Source of the DNA: Salisapilia sapeloensis
Lineage: Eukaryota; Oomycota; Peronosporomycetes; Peronosporales; Salisapiliaceae
Assembly: GCA_023334545.1 (NCBI GenBank)
Contig: JAADVB010000043.1
Coordinates: forward strand, 33,878 to 97,877
Length of the DNA stretch: 64,000 bases
Direction of reading: 5' to 3'
Below are positions 31,655-42,767 of the stretch, piece by piece (within the stretch, counting starts at the first letter, position 1; each line of letters begins with the position of its first letter). The notes beneath the pieces are model-generated. The model saw nothing but the letters and a program-made list of their open reading frames with translations, was not told the DNA's origin and ran no database searches. The translations under genes and the position numbers were made by a program.

Positions 31655-33091
31655 CTAGCTAAGGAGCCACGCAGACGGACGACGTAATTCTTGCTTTGGC
31701 TTGGCGGAAAGATTGTAACTATCCACGCGAGATCGTACGTGTTTGTAGGTCGGAGCAGACTCTTTCAATAGATGGACAGGACTAGCAGCTCTCGTGCCGA
31801 TCATGTCCAACGTTTCGAGATCGATGACAGAGTCGTGCCGTAAATAACCTACCATGTTCATAAGTACTTGGAGTCGTAAAGAAGAACTAGTTTTATTAGA
31901 TGTACCTCTAGGATATGGCATGCTTGTATCAGCTCCATTGTCATACTGCTGGCCTTCCACAAATGGAAAAGCGATGTGTTTTACACAGCATGGAAGTGGA
32001 TTCGTTCCCAACTTCATAGTGCTCCTACAAGACTTTTAGTACAGAGTTGACAAAAGCATACAAGAGTAGACATACACACGATTGTACGCATCAGTGATGA
32101 TAGTAGGACGCTGGAATTTTTCACGAGTCTTCATACGCGACGAGATGGTACCCATATTATTTTTGTGCTCTTGTTTCGTTTCCCTCTTCATTGCTCGAGA
32201 TGCACCTCCACCTCGAATCAGTTTTCGCATCGCAGCCATGGAAATCGATGGCCGAGCTCTAGCGATAGCTGAGCTCATTTTGACCATTTCGTCTTCGTCC
32301 ATTTCATCTTCAGATTTGACTTTTGACTTCTTTGTTTTCTTCCTCCTCTTCTTGCCTCTACCTTTGGAAGGTTGGTCATCAGCATCAACGGTAAACTTGA
32401 CTTGCTTCGACTCCACTTGCGCAACTGTAGCATCTTCGGGTCTTATGGATACAATAGTTGGCTCCGAGTAGCTTTCGTTCGCAAGTCCAAAGCGGTTGAG
32501 AGAATGAAGTAAGGTTTGAAGCTCGGAATCATCTCCAGCCATCGGAGGTGGACTTTCAGAATTTGATGTGGTGCCAGAAGCTACGGATTCACCTGACTTT
32601 TGCCGTTTAAGAATCGGTCGAAGAGGTGGAGAGATAGGTGGACTTGATATATCATCCGATGTAGTTGTGTCCAGTTGAAAGGAAACTTGGCGTTGACGAG
32701 GACGAGTGTCCATGTCCACCGAGTGATTTGCCATTGACGCCATTGGGCTCGAATTTGCGATATTCATTTGCTGATGATAGGCTGGAACCGGTACCCCAGC
32801 ACTAGCAGACGCTCGCCGTGTCGCCATAGTTGCAGGCAAGTCTATTGTCGGACAGAACGTGTATGAAGCTGACCTGGTGGGCACATAGGAAGGAGATGCT
32901 TTCATGGAATACGTCTGTGGAGGATAGTACATTGGCGCCACAGGTAACGGATAGTAGCTTGGTGCTACAGGCGCTGGTACCCCCATAGCGAAGTTTCCAT
33001 ACTGTGGCGCGCTCTGATATAGGCTACGGCGTCGCTCTTCACTCGCCATATCCGTGATATTGACGCTGCCGATGGTACCGCAATAGTCCAT
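31655..33091 (-). CDS. Hypothetical protein with nuclear-type basic region, two exons
   Basis: Exons 33091-32076 and 32024-31655 join across a 51-bp intron (GTATGT donor) to give 461 residues. No family is recognised. The N-terminal 110 residues are Pro/Tyr/Met-rich (several YYP units), then Ser-rich with SPPISPPLRPILKRQ, a short conserved-looking helix ELQTLLHSLNRFGLANESYSE (about 195-215), and a dense basic run KGRGKKRRKKTKKSK (about 243-257), a likely nuclear signal. The C-terminal exon has FPFVEGQQYDNGADTSMPYPRG and a helix RLQVLMNMVGYLRHDSVIDL. A regulatory nuclear role is plausible but not shown. Confidence 0.7.
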
Positions 33092-33314
33092 CTTCAGTAG
33101 CGTAGCAGTCGAATACTATCGACTAAGCCTTGAGATGTGAATGGAATATGCAACACTGCCAAGTACAAGGTCAGACATGCGACGGAAGACTCCATATCTG
33201 AGGAAGGATAAGGTGGCCAAGGAAGCGTCGATCGATTGACAAAAAGACTATTTTTAACCAATATCAAGTAACCGGGTAATCGTGTCTATCGTCGTCCTTG
33301 CTTCGTCACAATTC

Positions 33315-34727
33315 CTAGAGCTTGGACGAGATCGTCGGCTCGAAGACAATTCTATCTTGCAAAAGAGATTGGATCTCTTCGTCCGAATGATGCAGTTCGT
33401 CACGAAGAACTTGCCTCGTATCCTCTCCCATCTTTCGTCCACCCCATTTCGTTCGACCTGGCGTCGACAATAGCTTTGGTAAGATCGCCGGCACCTTCAG
33501 ATCACGCTTCGTACTGCTTCCATCAGCAGCAACGTCATCGATCTCGATTGTCTCAAACATGCCACGATGCTTGTAGTGCTCATTCTTCATGATATCTTCG
33601 ACCGAGTAGACAAGACCAACGGGCACATTTGCTCCTTCCATGACCTCCACAACATGATCAATCGAGTGCTCAGCTGTCCACTTGGCAACCGCAGCATCAA
33701 TCTCTTCCTGATAGTCCACGCGATCCTTGTTCGCAGCGTATTTCGGATTCTCCGCCATATCGTCTCGACCGATCGCACGCATCAACTTACCAAACAACGT
33801 GTCCGTATTCGCAGCGACGACAATGTCCTTGCCATCTCCACAAGTATACGTGTTGGAAGGTACGATACCGGTAATCGTTGAGCCAGATCGTTCTCGCACG
33901 ATGCCAGCGTAGTCGTACTCTGGGACGACCGCTTCGAGCAAATTGAACATACTTTCGTATATTGCTACATCGACCACCTGCCCACCTGGGGTCATCCCAC
34001 GCTCTCGACCGAGTAGCGCCGTGATGATTCCTAAAGCAGCGTGGATACCAGCGATAGTGTCCCCCAGACTGAGGTTCTGACGAGCTGGTACTTGGTCTGG
34101 AAATCCATTCACGTAGCGAAAGCCACCTACAGCTTCGCACACGGAGGCAAATCCGGGTCTAGTAGCAGGTTAGAAGTTGTCTGGATCGCAACAACTTAGA
34201 TGTATATACCTAGGAGAGTATGGTCCTTCTTGACCAAAGCCAGAGACGCGAGCAAAGATGAGACCTGGGTTTGTGTCCTCAAAATCTTGTGGGCCAAGTC
34301 CCCATTCTTCCATCCGACCAGGTTTAAAGTTCTCAACTAGTACATCACTTTGCGTGACGAGGTCCCGGACGATCTCCCGACCTCGCTCGGTCTTGATGTC
34401 CACCGACACTGATCGTTTGTTTCGTGCAAGTGAATGCCACCACAAGGACGTTCCAGATGAATCCAATTGCCGAAGGTCTCGCAATTGGTCACCACTTGGC
34501 GGTTCGATCTTGATCACATCTGCACCAAAGTAGCTCATGATCGTAGCGGCAAACGGGCCGGCGATCAGATGACCACATTCGACCACCTTAATCCCTTCTA
34601 ACGGGAGTTTCGGAGCTTTTGGCGACTGCGACGTCGATTCAGATGATGGGGGCGAGATATTCAATGTCGTGACGGATCTTTTCCATTTTGGAACGAACGT
34701 AGGTAGACGAGATCGGAGGTGCAACAT
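33315..34727 (-). CDS. Class III (CaiB/BaiF) CoA-transferase, mitochondrial, two exons
   Basis: Exons 34727-34210 and 34158-33315 (51-bp intron) give 453 residues. Family III CoA-transferases move CoA between carboxylic acids; the eukaryotic members like SUGCT use succinyl-CoA and glutarate. Seen: LEGIKVVECGHLIAGPFAA, YFGADVIKIEPPSGDQLRDL, NKRSVSVDIKTERGREI, DVLVENFKPGRMEEWGLG, FARVSGFGQEGPYSPRPGF restored across the intron, and NLSLGDTIAGIHAALG with the Asp expected to be catalytic. The first 25 residues (MLHLRSRLPTFVPKWKRSV) are Arg/Ser-rich without acidic residues, as in a mitochondrial presequence. Exact substrates are inferred only from overall similarity. Confidence 0.9.
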
Positions 34728-34843
34728 GGATAGTTAGGCAAAAGTACGAAAATGAAGTGCATGCAGGTGTCGTGCCATGAAGATTTGTATGCAAATTCGT
34801 GTTGTGCTCTCGTCTGTTCTAACATGGCGCACACGGTGTTCGA

Positions 34844-35581
34844 CTACGACGATTCGAGTGTCGCCTCCAGCATCGGCTGCCACGCGACCTCAGATGCGCG
34901 TTCCTTCCTACCTTTTAAAGGTACATTCCTAGTGAGGTCCATGGATGGCTTTCCAATGGGTGGCAACGGCTTTGGACGTCGGAAAATGTAGTAACTGTGA
35001 CGATGAAAAAATAAATATGAGTATGTCTATCGCTTCGAGGAAATGTTTGCGCTGTGGAGTATATGCATGCTATGTATACCGACCTGATGATACCAGCATG
35101 GTTGACACACAAGAAAGTATTTTCACACACAGATGCGTCTTCAAATGGAACTTGGATAGTAAAGTCATACAATTGTGCCAGGCTGTCTCCACCAGCACAC
35201 GTTATTCGGACGTAAAGGATAGTTTATGGGTGATATATCACCTCTTCATGCTGGTGGCAGGCGAGACGACAGTGGGTAGGATGGCAAACGCACAGAGGGA
35301 TCGATTTTGATGCGCTACTTGATGCTTTCCATGTTGCTTCTGACGGCGTTGTTGCCGGTTCTCCTGGATAGCATCAGTGGCTGCGTAACCGAAGATGATG
35401 TCGACTTCACGATCATTTGACCTCAACGGTGGTCCTCGTCGGAGCCGCCAGTCGCTGAGTGCGCGCTTGTGAATTAAATCACTCAATACCTAGATAAGCA
35501 ACGACGGGATATACATGAATAAGGATTAGCTCCCGTGAAACATTCAAGTACCTCCTGCGTGCTCATGGACAGCGGCTCCAT
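34844..35581 (-). CDS. Hypothetical protein rebuilt from four short exons
   Basis: Exons 35581-35552, 35489-35242, 35182-35084 and 34994-34844 give 175 residues; phases agree at all three junctions and introns are 62, 59 and 89 bp. I do not recognise the family. The N-terminal part is MEPLSMSTQE, then LSDLIHKRALSDWRLRRG, a block DIIFGYAATDAIQENRQQRR, and a Gln/His/Lys stretch. Exon 3 encodes LYDFTIQVPFEDASVCENT. Exon 4 is basic, with YYIFRRPKPLPPIGKPSM and a C-terminal TRNVPLKGRKERASE. The start lies 117 bp upstream of the CoA-transferase start region, on the same strand. Competing plus-strand frames (34824-34991, 34945-35310) are explained as its antisense. Real translation is inferred from codon-level consistency, not from similarity. 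Confidence 0.55.
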
Positions 35582-35803
35582 CCCTCTATCTCACTTGATT
35601 TTTAAACTGCGGTCTTTGATATGTCGTTCGATTGCTATTCCGACATGGGGTGTTCAAGGAGAAAACTTCGTCCGTGCCAAGTACCCACGCCCTACATGAC
35701 AATAAACTTTTTCAGTGGAAGTTTACGTACTCGTGACCTGTTTCCGTCAATTGTAGTCCTTGTCGCACATTGCGTAGGTTACTAGAAAGAAAGCTTGGTT
35801 GCG

Positions 35804-36454
35804 ATGGATGCACAAGACACAAGGGCAGCGACGCTCGAGGCTGTGGTCGAGCGACTCCACCGAGATCACATGTACGAGTTTCATGGCTCGTTGACCATCC
35901 ATTTGGTCGGTGCAGACCATCGCGAAGGCAATAGCAGCAGTGAAACACTCGATCTCTTCCGCCCATTCATCTCCTTCGCTACGGATGCACTCCATCTAGA
36001 ATCACTGGTCCTCGTGCTCATCGGACCGAATGTCGCTCGGTCATTGCATCAAGTTTCTACTACCACATCCGAATCGAATACGCAAGTGTCTTTAGCGTAC
36101 TACGTTGGTACATTTGAAGAGTATCAAGAGGATGCCAAGCTGTACGTGCGTCCTGACCTCGCTGTATGCTTCAATGCTGGCGTATGGGGATACGATAGCT
36201 GGTTATCGACACTCGAGACTCTTGCCTGCGCAGTCCAAACACCTGTAGTCATCACTTCCTACAATGAGAACGAAGCTGGAGATGACGAAGACGCCGTTGA
36301 TACTATCGTAGAGAAGCAAACAGGAAAGATAGAATGGCTGTGGCAAGCAGAGAAGAATCCTTATGGCTCGAAAGTAACTCGATCTACCGCAAATGATCTT
36401 GGGAGCATACTTCGAGAGAATGATCATTGGATGTGCATTGGGCCTGTGAGATAA
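35804..36454 (+). CDS. MSS51 C-terminal-domain-like protein
   Basis: 216 residues from ATG 35804. The core resembles the C-terminal domain of MSS51/zinc-finger MYND proteins (family knowledge): LTIHLVGADHREG, then LESLVLVLIGPNVA, a strand VSLAYYVGTFEEY, and RPDLAVCFNAGVWGYDSWLSTLETL followed by TPVVITSYNENEA, ending in FGSK-like loop NPYGSKVTRS. No MYND zinc finger is seen in this frame; upstream 35582-35803 contains possible small exons but none I can place. The function of such stand-alone domains is unknown. The start is divergent from the 34844-35581 gene, and its stop is 56 bp from the next convergent gene. Confidence 0.7.
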   Translation: MDAQDTRAATLEAVVERLHRDHMYEFHGSLTIHLVGADHREGNSSSETLDLFRPFISFATDALHLESLVLVLIGPNVARSLHQVSTTTSESNTQVSLAYYVGTFEEYQEDAKLYVRPDLAVCFNAGVWGYDSWLSTLETLACAVQTPVVITSYNENEAGDDEDAVDTIVEKQTGKIEWLWQAEKNPYGSKVTRSTANDLGSILRENDHWMCIGPVR

Positions 36455-36510
36455 CAAGGTCTCAGCTAGGTAGAAGGAAAAATTGGTATTTCATCCCAGC
36501 GATATGGAAT

Positions 36511-37527
36511 TTACTTGTCTAGAGCTATTCGGATAGACTCATTCGATCCTTTGCCCACCATTCTCCTCAGTCGCATCGTACCGTGTAGCTCTTCTACCGC
36601 TGGAATCGTCGATGCATATTTCTCGACGATAGCTTTCCACGTTGTGGATGGTTTCACAAGCGTTCGGAATGTGCCGGATGCGTGACGCTTGCGAATGTTG
36701 TCGAGCATCTCGCCACTCGATTTTCCGCCACCATGCTCAGTTGCTTCCCTCCTGCTGTTAAATGAAATGATAGTTGCGTCTTGGAAGATATCGATAGGAG
36801 AATCTTCATCTGATGGAGATAGTAAAGACTGTAGGACTCTTGGTGTTGGTGCCAAGAGAAAGTCATCAGGTTGCGTATGAGCAAAGAGAAGACCAAAGTT
36901 TAGTTCTGTCGTTTCGCTTGTTGAGGACTGTGTGGATGGTGGTAAATCGATACACAAGATCTGACTTTGTGCGTACATGGACGTATCATGTTCAAAAGCC
37001 TCACGCACGGTGCTTTCCGATGCAAAAGTGAAGGCAGCAAATAGCATATCATAGGACTGTAGTATCTTTGCTCGGACATGCGTCGCATACTCTGTCGTAT
37101 CCTCTGATAGTGGTGCTCCAGACTGATCTATACTCTCATTAGTCCGCTGCTTCTTTGCGTCAGGACTGTCACCATCGCTTTCCTCTTCACTATCGGAAAC
37201 AACCATCGGAGGTCTGTTCACTAGTGACGGGAAGCAGGTGCGAGCATCTCGTAGAAATTGCACGGACGTCTCACCAACGTCAATGATTTGTATGGAAGGC
37301 GTCGGTACTGTATGATTCTCATTCGAGGTAGCAGGCAATGGAAGCACAAGTAGTGTGCGCTGAGACGTCGGTTTAACACGTCCTCCTACTCCTGTTATCT
37401 GCCTATCACCTGCTGACTTGGATGCACCTGTCACCACAACATACTCTTCAATTGTTAGCGCTCCTTTCTGCTGCAAAGTCTCAGCCTCCAACGGTGCATC
37501 CGCCGTCCTTCCCGTAAAGATGAACAT
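36511..37527 (-). CDS. Hypothetical acidic protein
   Basis: Single exon, 338 residues, no family recognised. The first 90 residues alternate short strands (MFIFTGRTADA, LTIEEYVVVTGAS, RTLLVLPLP, IQIIDVGETSVQFLRDAR). An acidic Ser/Asp linker (SDSEEESDGDSPDAKKQR) at about 111-128 looks like a disordered, possibly nuclear, region. A helical part follows (ILQSYDMLFAAFTFAS), and the C-terminal third is basic. No signal peptide or membrane segment. It lies 185 bp downstream of the PLD stop region on the same strand. Probably a lineage-specific protein. Confidence 0.65.
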   Translation of the reverse strand: MFIFTGRTADAPLEAETLQQKGALTIEEYVVVTGASKSAGDRQITGVGGRVKPTSQRTLLVLPLPATSNENHTVPTPSIQIIDVGETSVQFLRDARTCFPSLVNRPPMVVSDSEEESDGDSPDAKKQRTNESIDQSGAPLSEDTTEYATHVRAKILQSYDMLFAAFTFASESTVREAFEHDTSMYAQSQILCIDLPPSTQSSTSETTELNFGLLFAHTQPDDFLLAPTPRVLQSLLSPSDEDSPIDIFQDATIISFNSRREATEHGGGKSSGEMLDNIRKRHASGTFRTLVKPSTTWKAIVEKYASTIPAVEELHGTMRLRRMVGKGSNESIRIALDK

Positions 37528-37712
37528 CTTGTGGCTTTTTATGCGATAAGATGTCGTAGAAATCTATGAAAGCGAAAGAAAATAAAAAAGTCTTTGGCCA
37601 TGCGATATGAATGTACTCGCAAGCTACTCTACCGATCTATACGCTTATAATGCTGCATGTACGAACTCGATATCATGAACGTAAACGAAAGAGTTGAATT
37701 TTACTATCCTCT

Positions 37713-40700
37713 CTAGATATACACATCACGCGGGATCTGAGGTGGTTTCAAGACCTCTTCAACGAGGAAGTCGACTGGGAATTCAACCAAGTGGCCTCGA
37801 ATCGTCGACAGTTTACCCCGAGCCTTCGTAAAGTCCGACGGTAACGTCGCTGCTGTCTGTAAGTGCGCGATCTGACCGTCGTTTTCATCACCCGACTTGC
37901 TCTCCTCGTCGCTACTTCGACCTGACTCGAGCAACGGTTCATCGCGCTCTTCATCCTGCAAATACTCTTGCTTGAACTTAGACCGTCGAGACGGATCATG
38001 CGATCCATCCAAGAACGAATGCCACTTGCGCATACTCTGACGAACGCCTTTACTAAACGACCCAGAGCTGCTGCGTAGCATATTTCGATCGACCTGATCC
38101 ACCTCTTCCTCCTCGTCCAAAACTCCTTCTTGCGCTGCTGCTACAAGCGCACTGTCCAAGTTACCCATGCTACGTGCCCCAGCAAACGGACCTCCTCGTG
38201 CACGGAACGGATTATGTCCTGGACTTATCGAGTGTTTCCAGAAGCTAGAGGCAGCAGGCGAACTCGGATTCGACATGTCACCTGCATGTTCCGAGAAATT
38301 GCGCCGTCGACCTTGTGGTACAGCAAACGAGCTAGAGCGAGGTAACGACAGCTCTCCTTCTTTCAGTCTTCTCCAGAACGATGGTTGTCGTTGATGTTGT
38401 TCATCATCACTGTCAGGTGTTTCAATCTCCCGCATCAACGCTTCATGCGCCGCCGAGTCTTTCTTCACCCACCGTCGACGACGCACCTGTGCTATCAATC
38501 GGTCTGTCATAAAGTGTTGCAGCTTCTCTCTCCTGCCCATATCATGTGCCCTCACTTCCTGGAATGTTGCAAAGTTACGAGCGTAGCACCATCCATCCGA
38601 ATCCATTGAAAAGATATGCTTGCGCTTCTTATCCTTGACACAATCGAGGACGTACTCGGAGAATCGAACTTTATCTTCCGGAATCGGCACGCCGTTCGCA
38701 TCAGTCCATGGCGCATAATCCTCTTCTTTCAGATTATCCTTATCCCACGCATGACCACCAGGTCCTTTGAGGACTTTAAGACGCTGGTTTTCGTAGATTT
38801 GAGTAATCTCGGCATCACGAAAGTCTGCGAAACCACGCATCTTGTTCGACGGAGCGCACTGGAAGACTTCTTCAAACGCAGTCGTGTTGTTCCGAGCGAT
38901 ACGAAGGATGCTCTGCCATGTTCCTTCACAAGTCGGATCACGAATACTTTGATTGTCATCACTTAGGCCAAGGTGTTCTCGCATCAGCTGCATCCGAAGC
39001 TTGGAAGCAGACACACCTCTTCGATATGGCTTGTCGTTCATGAGTCCTTCTTCGAAGAGACAGTCGTCGAGGACCAAGGCGATTTCAGAATCACGATCTC
39101 CGTTCATGCTCCGATCGTTGATGTTGGCACTACCCAAGATGATCCGACGATCATCAGCGATAAGAAGCTTGCAGTGGATGTACACTTGCTCCGTGGACAT
39201 GCAACCATTCGGCATCAACCCATAGTTACGCAGCCCAAAGAATGTGACGTAGCGACTCGCTTCGGGTGTAAAGTCACTCACCTTCTCCAGTAAGCTCATC
39301 CCGCCACGAGAGATGGTCGTGTACTGCCAGTGCATGACCGCATGCAAGTTCGTGAGCTTTTCACTACGAATGTTTCCTTCGAACGCTGGCATCAATGGCA
39401 TTAGAATGTATACACGGAACTGCTGGTTGTTATCAACTGCCTGTTTGATCCGATCGACAAGTGCCTGCAAGATGCGATTGCTTACGAGCGTATTGTCATC
39501 TGTACCGGAGATAAAGAACTGGTTCTCAATGTACACATAATGTCGAGCGTTCAAGATCGTATCAATGTATGCGTTCTGGATACTCCGTTCGATGCGGTCT
39601 ACACCAGCCGACCACTGTGCGACGGAACGTAGTGCCTGACAGTTGACGTACATGGAGTTCGGATGGAAGACTTTCAGGACAGAATCGCCGCGTTGAGCAC
39701 GTATCACTTCCCCTGACTCGAGCGAATTGGTGTCGATACTAGCGCTATCAATCGCTGTATTCGTCGGCATGAATCCACTCAAGTCACGGATTTCATCTCC
39801 CTGCAACTGCACCACCGGACCTTCACTATTGGTCGATAGATTCGTATTCGGGAACGGTCGTCGTATATCGCCATGTGTCTGTGCCGATGAACTGTCTGTG
39901 ACGTCACCCAAGGCGTTCAGAGTCTTTCCAGACGCGTCTTGATTCGTCGGATACCTCAGCTTCCAACCGTTAAAGTCCATCGGGATGATGCACTTCGGGA
40001 GCTTTACAAACCGTCTCGATCGACAGCAGATGCACCAGCCAGTACGTAATTGATAATCGTTCTTGCTACAGACAAAGTTCCATCGCTGGATGAAGTGGAA
40101 CGCCAGGTCCTGGACAACTGGTCCCGACACGCTCGAGTGGACGTCATGCCACGGCATACGAGGTGCTGACGACCGGTCAATCAAGTCCTCGAACGGTTTG
40201 TTGACACGAACAAAGTCTTTGATCACAGGATTCGAGTAGTCTTTCCCGGGCCATATCTGGTTCTCTAGCTTTGCTCCTCCGTCATCATTAATCGGATGAC
40301 CGCCATGGTCGTACCGGCCAAAGCACAAGTCCAATCCACCAACAAATGCGAGCGATTGGTCGATGCATACAATTTTCTCATGATGCGACCAGAAACCGAG
40401 ACTCTGGATCTGGAAGATCGGGTCTCGTAGCACACGAATGTTCGGATGACGCATGAGACTGCGTTTCGAATAGTGACTGTTGATCGTCAAGACGAACTTG
40501 ACTTCACGATAGATGAGAACGTAGATTTTGACACCTTCCTCCGCCTTGGCGAGCAGCAAGTTCCGGAGCTGCGTCTCATTTGTCTGGTCCTTGTCACTCT
40601 CTTTACGCTCAAACTTCCGTCCGGGACGTTTTAAGTACAAGTCAGGACAGACCCACCAACCAGCGATGAGCACTTCGTACTTGGCGTTCTTGATCGCATT

Positions 40701-42767
40701 GTACATGGCTTCGTACGTGTCTTCGGCATCGACATGCCAGCTGACAGTACATGGCGTGCTGAGACTGGACGGAATCGGCTGATCGTCGTCTTCATCGACC
40801 TTCTGGTTATCCTTTATCTGACTTAGATTCGAATGAGAGCTCGCGTGAGCTGCGTTCATGGCGCCATCCACTTCCACAGTGTTGATGCGTCGAGGTGCGA
40901 AGGACTCGTATCGGTAATCCGATTCCAGTCGCTTGAGATTCTGCAGACGCTGGACGCAACGGAACCAGTTATCTCTTCGGACCTGAGCATGCCAGATACC
41001 ACCGTACGTTGCGATGTAGTAGACGGACAGACCAATGATAGGGGACACGATTCCTCCAGCCAGTAGGAAGAGAATGTACTTGATCACTGTTTGCCAGTCG
41101 ATCGGTGCGATGGACGCAGGTACGCTACAGATTTTATTCGTCTTGTAGTACCCTTCTTCAGATCCGACAATTCCTTGGAGTTTGAGCTCTCCGAGACCCG
41201 GAACATCATATGTAATGCCACTATCGTAGTACTCGACATCCTCTGTCCACTCTCTTAGTACACCAACGACAGGGGCACTTGCAATGGTCGTCGTGAGCAG
41301 ATTAAAGTCCGACACGTCATCACTGTTCCAAAAGTAGGCTGGGTTACGCACATACAAATTGGTCGAATTCCCTGGTTCCTGTAGTTGGATGACAATGATA
41401 TTCTCCGTGTCTCGACTAACACGAACTCTCGATCCATCGGGGACATGGAAGTAGAAACCGCACAAGTGCGATTGGTCCACAGAGGAAGAGTTACTCACAT
41501 TCTGCCATGGTTGAAAGTCGGGCATCTCTGGTAACGTGACGCCACGTCCGTACTCGCTTGCAAGACTAACGGTGTGGAAGTCGTAGGCGTATGAAGATAG
41601 CTTCATGACTCCGTAGCAAACGACTATCAATGCAGCAAAGACTGTCGTACGCATGTAGTAGAACCCAGTGTCAATCTCAATGAACCCTGCACCACTACCG
41701 ACGATGACGCCGCTCGGCATCCACGACACACCCTGTCGATAGCTACCTTTTGTAGCTTGGAATGACTTGTCAAAGAGGAATACCTCACTTGGTTCTGAAT
41801 CGTTTCGACGACGATAGGCGGCAAAACAAGATGGCTTTAAGACGACCCACCGGCGGACGACTCCAAGCCGATGGTGGAAGAACTGATAGACAAAGGCGAC
41901 GACGTAGATGATGCCGAGGATACTGGCGATACCCAAGAGTATCCTCACAAAGCTCGTATCGAGTCGGACGCTCGGACCGTCCTCATCGACTGATGTTACT
42001 TCACTGCGGAAGAGTGACGGAAGGTTGGTTACGATTACGAGTACGATGGGGAAAATGAAACCCACGACAGACGACACAAAGGCTACACGCATGCCCGTTC
42101 GATAGAGCAGTCGATAGATATGCTCGACCGTTCGGCTAAAGCACGAATAAAGCGGCAGTTGGAACGCACCATTCACACGCATGTGGACGTATCCTTCCTT
42201 TAGCGATGGACCGTATCGAGACATGGCACGAGAAGGTGAGACTTCTAAGAAAGATAGCAAGGCTTCGGAATTCCGAATCATCCGGTCTTTTAATAACGTC
42301 CGGATGTGTTCCTGTACGACGCCTACGTCCTTCACGCGCTTTTCCGATCGTTTTTCACGCCATATTGTCCACGGAAGGAAGAATTGTCGTGACCAACCTT
42401 GTCGATGCCATAATAAATGCCATAGGATGCTTATCTGTAGTCGCACGAGTTGTTTTTGTGTGAATGTGATGTTCCATTCTGTAGTTCCCCATGTCACGCG
42501 CCCGATGAAAAGGCAGACGGGAATGATGCCTGTGCGGATGACCTTGGCACGATAAACGTTGAAATCAATCGCGTGTTCCAGCACCTCTTCTGCATCTTCA
42601 CCTTCATCACTCAGTTCATCATCGTCGTTCATGATAGTCATCTCACCGTCAAATCCGTCGACGACGTCACTCAACTCACCGTCGAACGAGACGGACGAGT
42701 CTACAACGTCGTGCAGGTCGTAATGGCGAGGGGTGTCGTCTTCTGTGGGGGAGTCTTGTGCCTGCAT
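37713..42767 (-). CDS. Phospholipase D with N-terminal PX-like and membrane-spanning region
   Basis: Single exon, 1684 residues. Phospholipase D hydrolyses phosphatidylcholine to phosphatidic acid. Both catalytic HKD motifs are intact: HHEKIVCIDQSLAFVGGLD near residue 790 and HCKLLIADDRRIILGSAN near 1195. Upstream lie a PX-like segment (about 75-185; LPWTIWREKRSEKR to LSFLEVSP), two TM segments (about 222-245 and 275-300), a PH-like strand-rich part (VVLKPSCFAAYRRR), a third TM near 385 and a fourth near 565-590. This architecture matches the PXTM-PLD class described in Phytophthora. The C-terminal 250 residues are Ser/Asp/Glu/Arg-rich. It likely sits in an internal membrane with the catalytic region on one face. 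Confidence 0.92.
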   Translation of the reverse strand: MQAQDSPTEDDTPRHYDLHDVVDSSVSFDGELSDVVDGFDGEMTIMNDDDELSDEGEDAEEVLEHAIDFNVYRAKVIRTGIIPVCLFIGRVTWGTTEWNITFTQKQLVRLQISILWHLLWHRQGWSRQFFLPWTIWREKRSEKRVKDVGVVQEHIRTLLKDRMIRNSEALLSFLEVSPSRAMSRYGPSLKEGYVHMRVNGAFQLPLYSCFSRTVEHIYRLLYRTGMRVAFVSSVVGFIFPIVLVIVTNLPSLFRSEVTSVDEDGPSVRLDTSFVRILLGIASILGIIYVVAFVYQFFHHRLGVVRRWVVLKPSCFAAYRRRNDSEPSEVFLFDKSFQATKGSYRQGVSWMPSGVIVGSGAGFIEIDTGFYYMRTTVFAALIVVCYGVMKLSSYAYDFHTVSLASEYGRGVTLPEMPDFQPWQNVSNSSSVDQSHLCGFYFHVPDGSRVRVSRDTENIIVIQLQEPGNSTNLYVRNPAYFWNSDDVSDFNLLTTTIASAPVVGVLREWTEDVEYYDSGITYDVPGLGELKLQGIVGSEEGYYKTNKICSVPASIAPIDWQTVIKYILFLLAGGIVSPIIGLSVYYIATYGGIWHAQVRRDNWFRCVQRLQNLKRLESDYRYESFAPRRINTVEVDGAMNAAHASSHSNLSQIKDNQKVDEDDDQPIPSSLSTPCTVSWHVDAEDTYEAMYNAIKNAKYEVLIAGWWVCPDLYLKRPGRKFERKESDKDQTNETQLRNLLLAKAEEGVKIYVLIYREVKFVLTINSHYSKRSLMRHPNIRVLRDPIFQIQSLGFWSHHEKIVCIDQSLAFVGGLDLCFGRYDHGGHPINDDGGAKLENQIWPGKDYSNPVIKDFVRVNKPFEDLIDRSSAPRMPWHDVHSSVSGPVVQDLAFHFIQRWNFVCSKNDYQLRTGWCICCRSRRFVKLPKCIIPMDFNGWKLRYPTNQDASGKTLNALGDVTDSSSAQTHGDIRRPFPNTNLSTNSEGPVVQLQGDEIRDLSGFMPTNTAIDSASIDTNSLESGEVIRAQRGDSVLKVFHPNSMYVNCQALRSVAQWSAGVDRIERSIQNAYIDTILNARHYVYIENQFFISGTDDNTLVSNRILQALVDRIKQAVDNNQQFRVYILMPLMPAFEGNIRSEKLTNLHAVMHWQYTTISRGGMSLLEKVSDFTPEASRYVTFFGLRNYGLMPNGCMSTEQVYIHCKLLIADDRRIILGSANINDRSMNGDRDSEIALVLDDCLFEEGLMNDKPYRRGVSASKLRMQLMREHLGLSDDNQSIRDPTCEGTWQSILRIARNNTTAFEEVFQCAPSNKMRGFADFRDAEITQIYENQRLKVLKGPGGHAWDKDNLKEEDYAPWTDANGVPIPEDKVRFSEYVLDCVKDKKRKHIFSMDSDGWCYARNFATFQEVRAHDMGRREKLQHFMTDRLIAQVRRRRWVKKDSAAHEALMREIETPDSDDEQHQRQPSFWRRLKEGELSLPRSSSFAVPQGRRRNFSEHAGDMSNPSSPAASSFWKHSISPGHNPFRARGGPFAGARSMGNLDSALVAAAQEGVLDEEEEVDQVDRNMLRSSSGSFSKGVRQSMRKWHSFLDGSHDPSRRSKFKQEYLQDEERDEPLLESGRSSDEESKSGDENDGQIAHLQTAATLPSDFTKARGKLSTIRGHLVEFPVDFLVEEVLKPPQIPRDVYI

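Noticed and set aside
34824..34991. Plus-strand ORF beginning MAHTVFDYDDSS
   Set aside because: It is the complement of the last exon (TRNVPLKGRKERASE) of the four-exon minus-strand gene and has no splice partner of its own.
34945..35310. Plus-strand ORF with two CxxC motifs
   Set aside because: It crosses the exons and introns of the minus-strand gene; its CxxC codons fall mostly in an intron of that gene and no zinc-ribbon context follows.
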